Of a stretch of DNA of 64,000 nt, positions 34,080-44,650 are shown piece after piece. How positions within the stretch are numbered: position 1 is the stretch's first letter; each line of letters opens with the position of its first letter. The notes beneath the pieces were generated by a model. That model was not told where the DNA came from, made no database searches, and saw only the letters and a program-made list of their open reading frames with translations. Origin of the DNA: Diogma glabrata (lineage: Eukaryota; Arthropoda; Insecta; Diptera; Cylindrotomidae); the NCBI GenBank assembly GCA_963693315.1, contig OY856186.1:370910850-370974849 (forward strand), read 5' to 3'. A program made the position numbers and the translations under genes.

Positions 34080-35020
34080 TCTTAATTTTGTTTATATAGA
34101 AGATAAAGTTTTTGTTTTCTTATACTTCGCTAGAAATGTAGACTAATTTTTGGTTTATATACAAAAAAAAATTTTTTCATCTATTTTCATAACCCTTAAT
34201 GCACTGTGAAAATGGGATCTTTTTCCACTAGAGTGTAAAAAGAATAACAAATTGTAGTTGCTATGGTTTTTCATATAATTTTACACAGTTTTTTAAACAA
34301 CGCAACCATGAAAAAATAGAATATGAATTTTTAATGTGATGTTGTCGATTTCTAATTTCATAATTTATAGCAAATATCGATTACATATATAAATATGTAC
34401 TATCATAGAAAAAATTACATTTCCTACGCGAGATAAAAAGGTTTTTCGTTCGTAAACATGTCTCACTCGACGCTAGCGCGTCTCGTGAACAAATGTTTAC
34501 TCACAAAAATAAACAATGTTTTCATCTCTTGTAGGAAAATATACTATTGTTTATTAAACTTCGCTAGAAATGTAGACTAATTTTTGTTTATATAGGAGAA
34601 AAAGTTTTTGTTTTCAAATACTTCGCTAGAAATGTAGGCTAATTTTTGGTATATAAGCGATATAATATTGATGTAAGAAAAAGTTTTTGTTTTCTTATAC
34701 TTCGCTAGTAATATAGACTAATTTTTAGTTTATGTACAAAAAAATTTTTGTTTTCTTATACTTTGATAGAAATATAGACTAATTTTTGGTTTATATATAA
34801 AAAATTTGTGTTTTCTTAGACTTCACTAGAAATGTAGACTAATTTTTGTTTTTTAGACAAAAAAATTTTTGGTTTTCTTACACTTCACTAGAAATGTAGA
34901 ATAATTTTTGGTGTATATACAAAAAAATTTTTGTTTTCTTATACTTCGCTAGAAATGTTAGTCTACATTTCTAGCGAAGTATAAGAAAACAAAAATTTTT
35001 TTGTATATACATTTTTTAGT
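34080..35020. repeat. Minisatellite of about 57-70 bp, last copy inverted
   Basis: The unit ATACTTCGCTAGAAATGTAG, then ACTAATTTTTGG and TTTATATAC, occurs at about 34125, 34558, 34620, 34690, 34758, 34826, 34885 and 34942, and as an inverted copy at about 34958-35005. Another inverted copy lies at about 33905-33955 and a further relative at about 56355-56395. Non-coding. Confidence 0.7.
34419..34540. mobile_element. Hairpin MITE, about 120 bp
   Basis: ATTTCCTACGCGAGATAAAA at 34419 pairs with TTTTCATCTCTTGTAGGAAA near 34519-34538. The centre holds a GC-rich stem (GACGCTAGCGCGTC). It interrupts the minisatellite, between its first unit at 34125 and the next at 34558. Confidence 0.55.
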
Positions 35021-35139
35021 TTATAAGTAATTTTTATTTAGTTAACAGTTTATTTATTGTTATTTATTTTTCGATATTTTTCTATATTTTTCTCTATACC
35101 ATTTAACTATGGTGTGGGCCTTCGATAAAATATATCTTT

Positions 35140-35904
35140 CAATTACAAAATCACAAAAATTCTTTTTATTTTTTTTTTTAATTCCAAAAATATTGTAAAA
35201 ATTAAATAAAATCAAACATTTTTCAAAATTCTAAATATATTCCAAAAATTATTACAAAATCAAATATTTAAACTTTTTTCAAAAATTTTACATTATTACA
35301 AAAATTATAACAATCAAAATTGAAACTTTTTTCAAAATTCCAAAAATTAGAATACAATAAATCAAATATTTAAACTTTTTCTAAATTCTAATAATATTTA
35401 AAAAGTTCTTACAAAATCAAACAAACATTTTTCAAAATTCCAAAAATATTTCAAAAACTATAACGAATTCAAAAATTTCCATGTCCAATTACATTTACGT
35501 CATACAAACAACTAAATTTTTTTTTCAAAATAATTGGTTAAAAACCATATGAAATAATTTTTTTGACACACTTGACAATATATTTTTGACGCCATAATGG
35601 TGCAATAATGATGCAATAATCTAGTTTTTGATCTCACATACCAACCCCTACCATCGTAATCATTTAAAATGAACGTTTTTAAGCCAAAAATATGAAAATT
35701 TGCTATTTTTGACACACGTAATGATTTTTTGACACTCTTTTGGTACAGTTATCAAACACAGCATCCTATCGGACCTGTCCCTTGAGTGTATACTATCTTA
35801 AGAAAAAAATTTTGAAATCTCTCCAGTGATTTTCTAGATTTCGTAGGTAATGACGGACGGCCGGCAAAAACACATACATTTTTTTGCTTTTAAAGAATCA
35901 GTAG
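35140..35904 (+). repeat. Dispersed repeat R1, copy C, left part
   Basis: A 5'-truncated R1 copy: CAAAATTCCAAAAATATT tracts, TTTGACACACTTGACAAT, TTTTCTAGATTTCGTAGGTA and a GACGGACGGCCGGC tail, stopping at AGAATCAGTAG (35904). The following R1 text is found 7.4 kb away at 43308, so this copy is split by a large insertion. Confidence 0.75.
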
Positions 35905-36049
35905 TAGGCGAGGAAATAAAGTACAAAAACAGGCCAATCCTAAACAAATTGGCAGATTAAGATGGATTGGAATGCGGTTTTTTGCATTCAATTCAGGAAG
36001 CCGTAAGAAAAGTTTGTGAACATAGCCACTTTTCGGATAAAAACCTCTG

Positions 36050-36345
36050 GAGTACCTAGGGGCCAGGGCGGGTTATATACACCTCATCTCCTTGAACTTT
36101 CCATAAATTCAGCTCGAAATTGATCGAAGCTCGTTACTCGGTGGTTTTTGGGGTCGCTGAACACGAATATAAATTCGGCGATGACCCTCGGAGTACGTAA
36201 GGCCTAGAGTGGGTATGTCTAACCCCTTCTCCGGTAACTTTAGATTAATTCAGCTTAAAATTGAACGAAGCTCGTTGCGGGGGGACCACTGAACACGAAT
36301 ATGATGTCTGCGATGACCTTCGGAGTACCTAGGGGCCAGGGCGGG
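36050..36345 (+). repeat. Left tandem/inverted array of the 7.4-kb unit
   Basis: Units of about 150-180 bp contain GGAGTACCTAGGGGCCAGGG, then CGGGTTATATACACC, TTCCATAAATTCAGCTCGAA, GCTCGTTACTCGGTGG and GCTGAACACGAATAT. About two and a half copies are present here. The same units occur inverted at 43040-43290. Confidence 0.75.
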
Positions 36346-37078
36346 TCATACATTCATATTTCGGAGTCAGACGAAGAAGGTGGTCTCCTAAATTTTAAAA
36401 GAAAAAGAACAAAAAAACAAAAATAATCGAAAATAGAAAAATAAGTGTTATAAGTGTTGATAAGTGTTAATAAGTAGCTAATAAGTGTTATAGTGTTTGT
36501 GTTAGTGTTTATAAAAATAAAAGTATTGAAGAACGGACGCGTACAATTATATAATTGGTGAGATTGTTCTTTATTAAAAAATTATTTGGTATTTTGTGTT
36601 TACTGTTACCAAGGGATAGGCAGGTAAAATTTTACCTTTTTATTGCTTTGATGTAATAAATTTATTTATTATTTTAAAGCATAAATTTGTTTTATATTGC
36701 TTGGCAACAGAAAACAAAAAATTTCTTTTTAGTTGTTAGTGATTGTTTTTGGATTGATTGAGATTTTTTTTGTGAAGTTTTTTTTGACATGATCTAGCTC
36801 CTCCCACCTCGGACTTATTTTAGGAGTTGGAAAATATCAGTTAGTTGATTATGAAATGTCTTTTTTGACAAAAGTTAGGAATTTAGAATTTAAACCTTTA
36901 TTTGTACTCTTCAATTTTGTTAGTGTCTTTTGTGTCCCCATTTTTTTTGCTTTTCTCTTATCGTGCTACTGTTGCATGAAATCTGCTATCGTGTTTTTGT
37001 GACAGAGATACCCAGTTTCTTTTGTACTGTTTAGTGTTGAAATTTAGGCCTGATCGAATTTCAGTAGCTTTGTCTGCA
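36346..37078 (+). other. Non-coding stretch, perhaps LINE 5' UTR
   Basis: A degenerate simple repeat of AAGTGTTA/AAGTGTTGAT-type units lies at about 36445-36512. The rest is AT-rich with no open frame. It precedes the LINE coding start at 37079 and may include its 5' UTR. Confidence 0.4.
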
Positions 37079-39625
37079 ATGTCAAAGAGTAAGTCTTTGT
37101 CTCAACAAAATGGCCACAGAGTGAACCAACAGCTTAGCATTGACTTCACCAACATAAGAGGTCTCAATTCAAATCTAAACGAGGTTCATCACTACATCGA
37201 AAAAAATAAACCCGACATATTGTTTCTTACCGAAACAATTGTAAGTGGCAAAGCATCGAAGTTGGATCCCGATAAATACCGGATACCTAGCTACAAATTG
37301 GAACATTCCTTTTATAACAAGCATGGTGTCTGTGTATTTGTTTGATATTCACTTTCATGTATGAGAATTAAGGCCTACGAGTTGAACTCTAAGCACCATA
37401 ATTCTATAGCACTGAAGATCTCAGGTGTTGATAAAACTATGTTTATAATAGGATTGTATAGAGCCCCAAATTCTCCCCCAGGATGTCCCTTTTTCGATCA
37501 AATATCGACTAATCTAGACAAGATTACTACCCCAAAGCAAGACTGGCCATTCTTGGAGACTTTAATATTCATAATAAAGAATGGCTTAAGTACTCATCAC
37601 GCACTGACGACGTAGGAAGACCAGCCGAGCTGATACTCGCAGATTTTCACGGTTTGACGCAAATGATAGAGTGCCCCACTAGAATCTTAGACAATTCACA
37701 TTATAACAATAGCTGGATCTGTTTTTGACAAACGAACCAGATACTACGAAGACCAAAGTTGAACAGCCCCTCGGAACATCGGACCATCTACTAATATCAG
37801 CAATAGTGCAATTTACATCACCGACACAAATTAAAGCAAATCCTCGTCGCGTTTGGAACTATAAACGCGCCAACTGGGAGGGACTGAGAAACTTTTATGA
37901 TGAAACACCTTGGAAAACTATTTGTTGTGGTGATCAAGATCCTAGCACATCGGCAATAATAATGTCCGAAATCATAAAAGACGGAATGCGGCTGTTTATT
38001 CCAAATCGATTAATCACTCCTAAAACTGAGCCTTGGTTCACGGGGGATGTTGATGAGGCATTGAGGAATAAACGCAAAGCATTTAAGACATATAACGCTA
38101 ATAAAACACCTGAAACCCATAGAGCCTATAAGAAAGCCAGAAATATTAGTAAATTCAAAATAGACCTGGACAAAGAAGCGTTTATCCAGAAGAAAGCAAA
38201 GAAATTCGCCGAGCACCCATCTGGCTCTCGTAGTTTCTTTCAGGCAGTTAAATCAGTCCAGAGCAATTTTACTCGATCCTCTATTCCAACCTTAGTTCTG
38301 AATGACATTCCCGTGAGCGGCTCGAAAGAGAAGGCGGATCTTTAGGGGTCGTATATTCGCAGAAAACTCAAACATAGTTGAACCTCCCCATTCTCCTACA
38401 CTCATTTCCCCAGTTGTAACGAAAATGAATTCAATTTTTTTTCGTTGCAGTATTGTACGGAAAATGCTTCTTTCTATCAATATCAACAAATCTGCTGGCC
38501 CCGACGGTATTCCACCCCTCATTCTTAAAAACTTTGCTAGGCAACTAGCTCCAATTTTAACGAAAATTTTCTATTTATCTTATAAAATCGGAATATTTCC
38601 CGACTCTTGGAAGCTGGCCAGCGTTCAACCCATACTAAAGAAAGGCAGTAAGATAGATCCTAACAATTACAGACCAATTGCAATTCTGTCGGTTTTGGCT
38701 AAAATATTTGAAAAATATGTTAACTACAATTTAATAGATTATTTGGAAGTGTCGCGAATTATTGATGATAAACAGTATGGTTTTCGTAGAAGTCATGCAA
38801 CAGGTGACCTGTTAGCCTACGTATTCCATCTCTGGAACAAATCGCTGGAAAACCTTGGTGAAACATTCATTATTTCACTTGACATTTCTAAAGCATTTGA
38901 TAAAGTATGGCCTAAAAATCTCATAGCTAAATTAAAATCTTATGGCATAGACCATCTTACTGTCTCTGGATTCTTAGTTTTCTTACAGGTCGCCAATTTC
39001 ATGTTAATTTAGATGGTATTACATCCAATATTTTCACAACCAATGCTGGGGTTTCCCAAGGTTCTCTACTCTCATCAACCTTGTTTCTTCTATACATTAA
39101 TGACTTACTTATTTCCACAGTGCACCCAATCCACAGTTTTGCTGATGACAGCACATTGCATGCATCACATGCATCTCCTAAATTTCGATCTCATACTGCA
39201 GTTACCACTGATAGAGAGCTGCTAATTGATTCTATCAACAAAGATCTGGAGCGTATAATGGAATGGGGAGATCGTAATCTTGTTTCATTTAATCCAACCA
39301 AAACCAAACTATGCCGTCTTTCACGAATAGAGCGACATAAAAATTTCCCTATTGAAATAAACCACGAGGCATTGCGTGAGGTTGAATCAGTTAGACTTCT
39401 TGGAGTGGATATTCCAAATACCCTGAAATGGAATAAACATGTGTTCAACCTCGCTAAATCTGCAATGCAAAAATTAGAATTCTTGAGTCGATGTAAAAAG
39501 TATTTCAATCCCGAGCAAATTTTGCTAATCTCAAGTCCTTTATTCGTCCATGTATGGAGTACTGCTGTCATGTTTGGGGAGGTGCATAAGTATCCTGCAA
39601 GCGATAGCATGTTCAATGTAGCTAA
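37079..39625 (+). pseudogene. LINE (Jockey/CR1 group): APE endonuclease and reverse transcriptase
   Basis: From the ATG at 37079: endonuclease motifs IDFTNIRGLNSNLNE, ILFLTETIVSG (catalytic Glu), then LGDFNIHNKEW (about 37555) and LGTSDHLL (catalytic Asp-His). RT motifs: NKSAGPDGIPPLILK, DPNNYRPIAIL, KQYGFRRSHAT, IISLDISKAFDKVW, then VSQGSLLSSTLF and FADDSTLH (catalytic Asp pair, about 39145), then SFNPTKTKLC. Stops and frameshifts (TGA at 37343; breaks near 37570, 37720, 38345-38425, 38990 and 39060) disable it. It ends at HVWGGA (about 39590) with no 3' UTR or tail. It makes target-primed insertions when active. Clade tentative. Confidence 0.85.
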
Positions 39626-39639
39626 GAGTATTCCACCTT

Positions 39640-42600
39640 AACTTAAATATTTGTTGAAGAAACTTTTTATAAATCAATATAGAAAATCCAAGAAAGCTGA
39701 ACATTTCGAGTCAATAATTATTTCTATTGCTCATGCCATCATGAAAGCAATGTTTCCACGCCTCCTATTTTCACCGCTTCAAATTGCTGTGGGTGTTACA
39801 TTACACATAAAGTTTGGATCGAGAGAATTGATTGATGCGTTATGCAATGGGTTTCAGCTGTTCATATACGGAAATTCGAAATTATGAAATATCAGCAGCT
39901 ATGCAAGGCGAAATATGCTTGAAAGACGATGCATTTACCCAATTCGTTCATGATAACGCAGATTGGAATATAGAAACTGTAGATGGCAAGGGAACATTTT
40001 ATAGTTTGGGAAGCTGTGAAATTATAACACCTTGCGTTCTACCGAAAAAACCATTTCCTTGCTTAAAAGGCGTATCAGAAGCGGAAATAACATCGCAGAG
40101 TAAAATAAAAATACAAATTTATGAATACGTACAATTGGATAGATTGAAATTTTACTGTATCCCGAAACCAAATTCCAATTTGGATCTTAAATTGTCAGAT
40201 GCTACTAAAATAAACTGTTTCTGGATGTTTGTGAAGTATGTAAGACCTACTTTTGAAAAGGGTTGGAATGGTTTTATAGAAGATTTGACAGCCAGTAATT
40301 CTGATTATAAAATGTCCGTAATCAATTTCTTACCATTTATCCATGCTAATCCAAGTGAATACAACACTTTATTTACTGCACTTAAGCAATCAATATTGGA
40401 AGCACGACGTTTAAAAATGAAAACGTGCATCCTAACATTCGATCAACCACTTCAACCACTTCAAAGCTAGGGATATAATAGGTGCATCAAAGATAGACGA
40501 AGAAATTGAAATCGTCATAAGACTTGGTGGTTTTCATATGCTCATGTCTTTCTTCGGAAGTATCGGTTTTATTATGAAAAACAGCGGGCTGATGGAAGCA
40601 TTAATGTCGATATATGGAGAAAGTGTCGCTAAAACATTATAATTGATCACCAATTTGCTCGCACATTACGAACTCACACACTTATACTTTAAGCTTTGGT
40701 TAAAAGAGCATATGAATGATTTTTCGTTAATGAATGCTAATAACATCCAAGAGCTGCAACAAGATGACATTTTTAATAGTAAATAGAGAACCAAAATCCA
40801 ACGTCTAAATTATGGGTCCAGTATTGCCGAATGGTTTTTATTGTGAAAGATTTTGTATATGCGGAAAAAAGCGATAACTGGGATTTACACTTGAAAACCA
40901 TGGAACGAATGTTACCGTTTTTTCATAGTACTGGACATTTTCCCAATGCTAAATCGACTCAAAACGCGGATTTTGCACAGCACGGAGAAGTGACAGATTT
41001 TTTCTGCGATTTTTACAGATCAAACCATCGAGCAAACATTAATGAGATTGTTAAAATTCGAAGGAGGCTTATTCCGGAGAGGAGTAACAGAAAGTGTTGC
41101 TTATCAGTGGATTAGAAGCTTTGTTTTTACAAAAGATATTATAGAAGGCTTGGAGAAATTCACAAATTGTACTTTTGATAGAAATTATCAACACAAAGAT
41201 TCCACTGACAGCAGGATAAAATTAGACATGAAAGCCTTACGATCTCTTGAACATTTTTTTTCGCAGTATGGCCCATTTTCTGATAAAGTAGAGACTCTGA
41301 TTAATATTGCTAATGGAATGAGTGCAAACAAAGAATCAAATTGTTATAATGCATTTGAAAAGGGTATGCAAATAATGCAAGATATTTCCGGGACGAATTT
41401 CAAGGATTTAAAACTATCCAGGACAAAGCTCATAAAAACAATTTCTTATCCAAATTCAAAAGTCACCATAGGTAAAAATACCGTAGAGATTGATCCTGAT
41501 ATTTTGTTCCATAGGATATGTGTAATGAAAAAAACCGACGAAGAGATGCAGGATTATCTCAAGTGGGAATTATCGCCTTTTCCTCAAGCTTTTTTCAATG
41601 CATTCGGAGTGCTCAAAAACACAAAATCAGATTTGTATTCACTTTTCCGAAAGATTACTATCAACTTGCGGGACCCAATTAGAACACACCTAGTGATAGA
41701 TGGAGGGTTTTTGCTCCATAAAGTTAAAGCTTGGCCAAGATTTTTCCAATAATAGGTAATTATGTAAAATATATTATAAAAAATTATAGCCAAAATGCTA
41801 CTGTAGTTTTCAATGGGTACGAAAGTGTAACGACCAAAGAAGCAGAGAGGAATCGACGCGCAATACTTATAGCCTTAACTCGAATACACTTCAATGAAAC
41901 TATGCCTTTAAAACTAGCGCAGGAAAAGTTCTTAATAAACTCTCAAAATAAAAATGATTTTATTAAAATTTTGCGCTCAAATTGACTGAAGAAAGAATCA
42001 ATTCTATTCAATGTATCGCTGACAGAACGATAGTCACCACTGCAATAGACATCGCAAAGAATGTTGGTAAAATAGTGACGGTTGTCGCAGAAGATACTGA
42101 CAGATTCCGAAGTTTTCGTCCTGAAACCCGCTCGACCTAATAAAGCTGAAGAAATATACTCTTCTAAAAGATTAGATGACACACCGTACGTCTTGGAAAA
42201 TATCTTATTACTCCATGCCATCACATGATGTGATACGGTATCGGCAACTTTCGGTCCAGGAAAAGCCAAATTTATTAAAATATTCCAGAAATACCCAGAT
42301 CTTGTTTTGCATATTCAAAGAAATTCAATGAAATTGGTTTGTCTCCTGAAAAGCTGGTTGAACATGGTTCTCAACTTATTCTGTCTATGTATAATGCGCC
42401 TATTAGCTTCCGAAAGCAAAATTTGCCCAAAGATTACAAACCGAGCAATATTCAGTTGGCAGAGACATACAGATACAGGATGGTTAAATACATTGGCCGT
42501 TGCCAAAAATAAAAAAGTTAACATCGGAAACATTTTGCCAACAGTAGATGTTTTTATGCAACATTTGAAGCGGATGTATTTACAGATCCAGAATTGGTTG

Positions 42601-42906
42601 TATGGAGAAAATTTTCTAAATCCAACCTACTGGGGATGGAAGCTGATCGACAATTCCTTGGTTCCAATAAGAATGACTAAGCCACCCCATATTATGAGCT
42701 TAATATTTTGTGCATGCAAAACAGACTGTGGTTATTCTTGTGGATGCCAAAAGCACGGATTAGCTTGCAATATTGCATGTAAAAATTATGCAGGGTCAAA
42801 CTGCACGAACATGGAAAAATTTACGGAATCAGATTCTTCAGAAAATCTGGACGAAGATTTTCTGGATGAAGAAAATAATTGCACGAACTTCGAAGAAAAT
42901 GAATGA
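39640..42906 (+). pseudogene. Multi-domain protein with XPG/FEN1-like PIN nuclease and C-terminal CXC-like cysteine domain
   Basis: The N-terminal text (LFSPLQIAVGVTLHIKFGSR, then ELIDALCNGF, then FVHDNADWNIETVDGKGTFY, VIRLGGFHMLMSFFGSIGFI, KSDNWDLHLKTMERMLPFF) matches a multi-copy arthropod/cnidarian family I know only as uncharacterised. The middle (41650-42260) shows a PIN-like acidic pattern: HLVIDGGFLLHKV, TVVFNGYESVTTKEAERNRR, TVVAEDTD, then LLLHAIT, stop, CDTVSA (usually TGCDT). These fit XPG/FEN1/Asteroid-type metal-binding positions. The C-terminus has FCACKTDCGYSCGCQKHGLA, then CNIACKNYAG and NCTN, a tesmin/TSO1-like cysteine arrangement, then an acidic tail to 42906. Frame changes lie near 39880, 40468, 40645, 41030, 41755, 41990 and 42310. 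The N-terminal part is missing at the LINE junction. Confidence 0.65.
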
Positions 42907-43039
42907 ATTGTGTCAATCGAAATAAATAATACATTTGTATTATAAAAACTTTACGGCTTTTTTTCCTTTATTATATTCGTCGAATAAATAAGATATAAAT
43001 AAATAAGATTGTAACAAACAGATTGCAACTCTTTACTCC

Positions 43040-43290
43040 GGGATTTTTAAGGTCACTGAAGTTCGAGGTACTCCGGTAACGAGCTTCGATCAATTTCGAG
43101 CTGTATTTATGGAAAGTTCCCGGAGATGAGTTAGACATACCCGCCTTGGGCCCTAGGTACTCCGAGGGTCATCTCCGACATCATATTCGTGTTCAGCGAC
43201 CCCAAAAACCACCGAGTAACGAGCTTCAAACAATTTCCAGCTGAATTTATGGAAAATTCAAAGAGATGCGGTGTATATAACCCGGTGTAT
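43040..43290 (-). repeat. Right inverted copy of the 36-kb array
   Basis: Read on the minus strand: GGGTTATATACACCGCATCT, TTCCATAAATTCAGCTGGAA, GCTCGTTACTCGGTGGTTTT, GCTGAACACGAATATGATG, GGAGTACCTAGGGCCC. This is the same order as 36050-36345. It makes inverted flanks of about 250 bp around the LINE and the XPG-like pseudogene. Confidence 0.75.
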
Positions 43291-43304
43291 ATAATCCTTG
43301 TCTA

Positions 43305-43410
43305 TAGGTAAACGTCGAAAAATGCCAAAAAAGTGGGGGTAAGAATTTCACTTTTAGCTCATGATTGCAATACTTAGGTCTTTCAGACCGTAGTAATTTG
43401 ATTGAATTAA
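43305..43410 (+). repeat. Dispersed repeat R1, copy C, right part
   Basis: TAGGTAAACGTCG, then AAAAATGCCAAAAAAGTGGG, then GTAAGAATTTCACTTTTAGC and AATACTTAGGTCTTTCAGAC, match the 3' end of R1 copies B (33690) and D (52660). It continues the copy that stops at 35904. Confidence 0.7.
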
Positions 43411-43754
43411 AATCTTTTAGCCGAACCAAAAAAATGGGATAAATTGTTATGATTAATACAGGTGGGCACTTAAAACAGGTTTTACACAATTATCATGCCG
43501 GTGGCAAAGAATAAAGGTAGTAATCAAGAAGATGTATCAAAAATACAGCAATAGTACAATAAAAGTGTAGAATTTCGAAGAACTAAAATGGATATGGGAG
43601 GATAAACAAATTGCCGTACCAACAGAGCAAAATTCAAATCTTGCAAGCATTTTGGTTTCCCTTCTATTAGCGATAGGTTTCTAAATGTTCAATAATTTTA
43701 AACAACAAATCACTCGACCAAAATGGGTGTGTAAATTTGTTAATCAAATTAAGT

Positions 43755-43843
43755 GCGTTCGATTTGACTGAAACAACTGAAAAAACAACAACAATTGCAT
43801 TCAATTTTTCATTTGTTTCAGTTGCTTCAGTCAAATCGAACAC
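43755..43843. mobile_element. Short hairpin element, about 90 bp
   Basis: GCGTTCGATTTGACTGAAAC, then AACTGAAA, pairs with TTTCAGTTGCTTCAG then TCAAATCGAACAC. A single arm of the same sequence (CAGTTGTTTCAGTCAAATCG, then AACACG) recurs at about 62217-62242, so it is dispersed. Confidence 0.55.
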
Positions 43844-44394
43844 GGCTATTATCACTCTAATTTTTGATCTCCAAAAAAAAACCAACAAATAACACAAAGT
43901 TTTAACTACCTAAAAGTTATTGTTTGCAACAAATAAATAATCTATAAATACAACAATTAGTAATTAGTAAGAAAATAAATATGTAAGTTTTTTTTTCAAA
44001 ATCTAAACAAAAAGTCACGTATCACGAGAACATAAAATATATGAATCGCTAATTTGTTCAGTAATTAGTTAATACAACGATCGAAGTAAATAAAACTTAC
44101 TGCAATGAACAAACTGAAATTTATTTAATTTTTTTTATAGTCAAAATAATAAAAGTAATAATAATAATAGTAATGTTTATTCGACCTTGAATAATACATT
44201 TGCATATATGTCTAAAGTAAAATATGTAAGACATAATAAAGATGTATTCTTAGAATTATTATTTAAATATCTCAATTTTTTTAAGTAATTTTGTGTTTGG
44301 CTAGGAACAGTATACAATTGAATATAACAAGAAAAAAACGAAACTAATATTTATATTTGTAAATAAATAAATTGTAAGTAAATAAATGAAATGA

Positions 44395-44650
44395 CAGCGT
44401 CGCTTTAATAATGAAACAACGTATGCTAGTTATACGTTGTTTTTATATAATAGGTGCGCTGCATTCCCCATAAGGGTATCTTTGAATTGGCATTTTTACA
44501 TTTTCGAATTATTTTATGACTGGGGGTAAGAATTAATAAATTATAAATTAACGTCCATGCAAATGCATGCGCACATCAAACTTTAAACTCAAATATCTCG
44601 AAACTGTACTTTTGCGTATACGTCATTTCATTATTAAAGCGACGACAGAG
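44395..44650. mobile_element. MITE, about 255 bp
   Basis: GTCGCTTTAATAATGAAA at about 44399 recurs inverted at about 44627-44644 (TTTCATTATTAAAGCGAC), with ACAACGTATGC and GCGTATACGTC adjacent. The interior is non-coding. Confidence 0.6.

Larger units (their letters stand above)
35905..43304. mobile_element. 7.4-kb inserted unit with inverted tandem arrays, carrying a LINE and an XPG-like pseudogene
   Basis: R1 copy C stops at ...CAGTAG (35904) and resumes at TAGGTAAACGTCG (43305), so everything between was inserted or assembled inside one repeat, with TAG possibly duplicated. Both flanks of the insert carry the same repeat in opposite orientation (about 36050-36345 and about 43040-43290). 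Enclosed are a plus-strand LINE (37079-39625) and a plus-strand pseudogene (39640-42906). It may be a DNA transposon whose cargo or enzyme is the XPG-like protein, with a LINE nested in it; this is inference. Confidence 0.5.
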
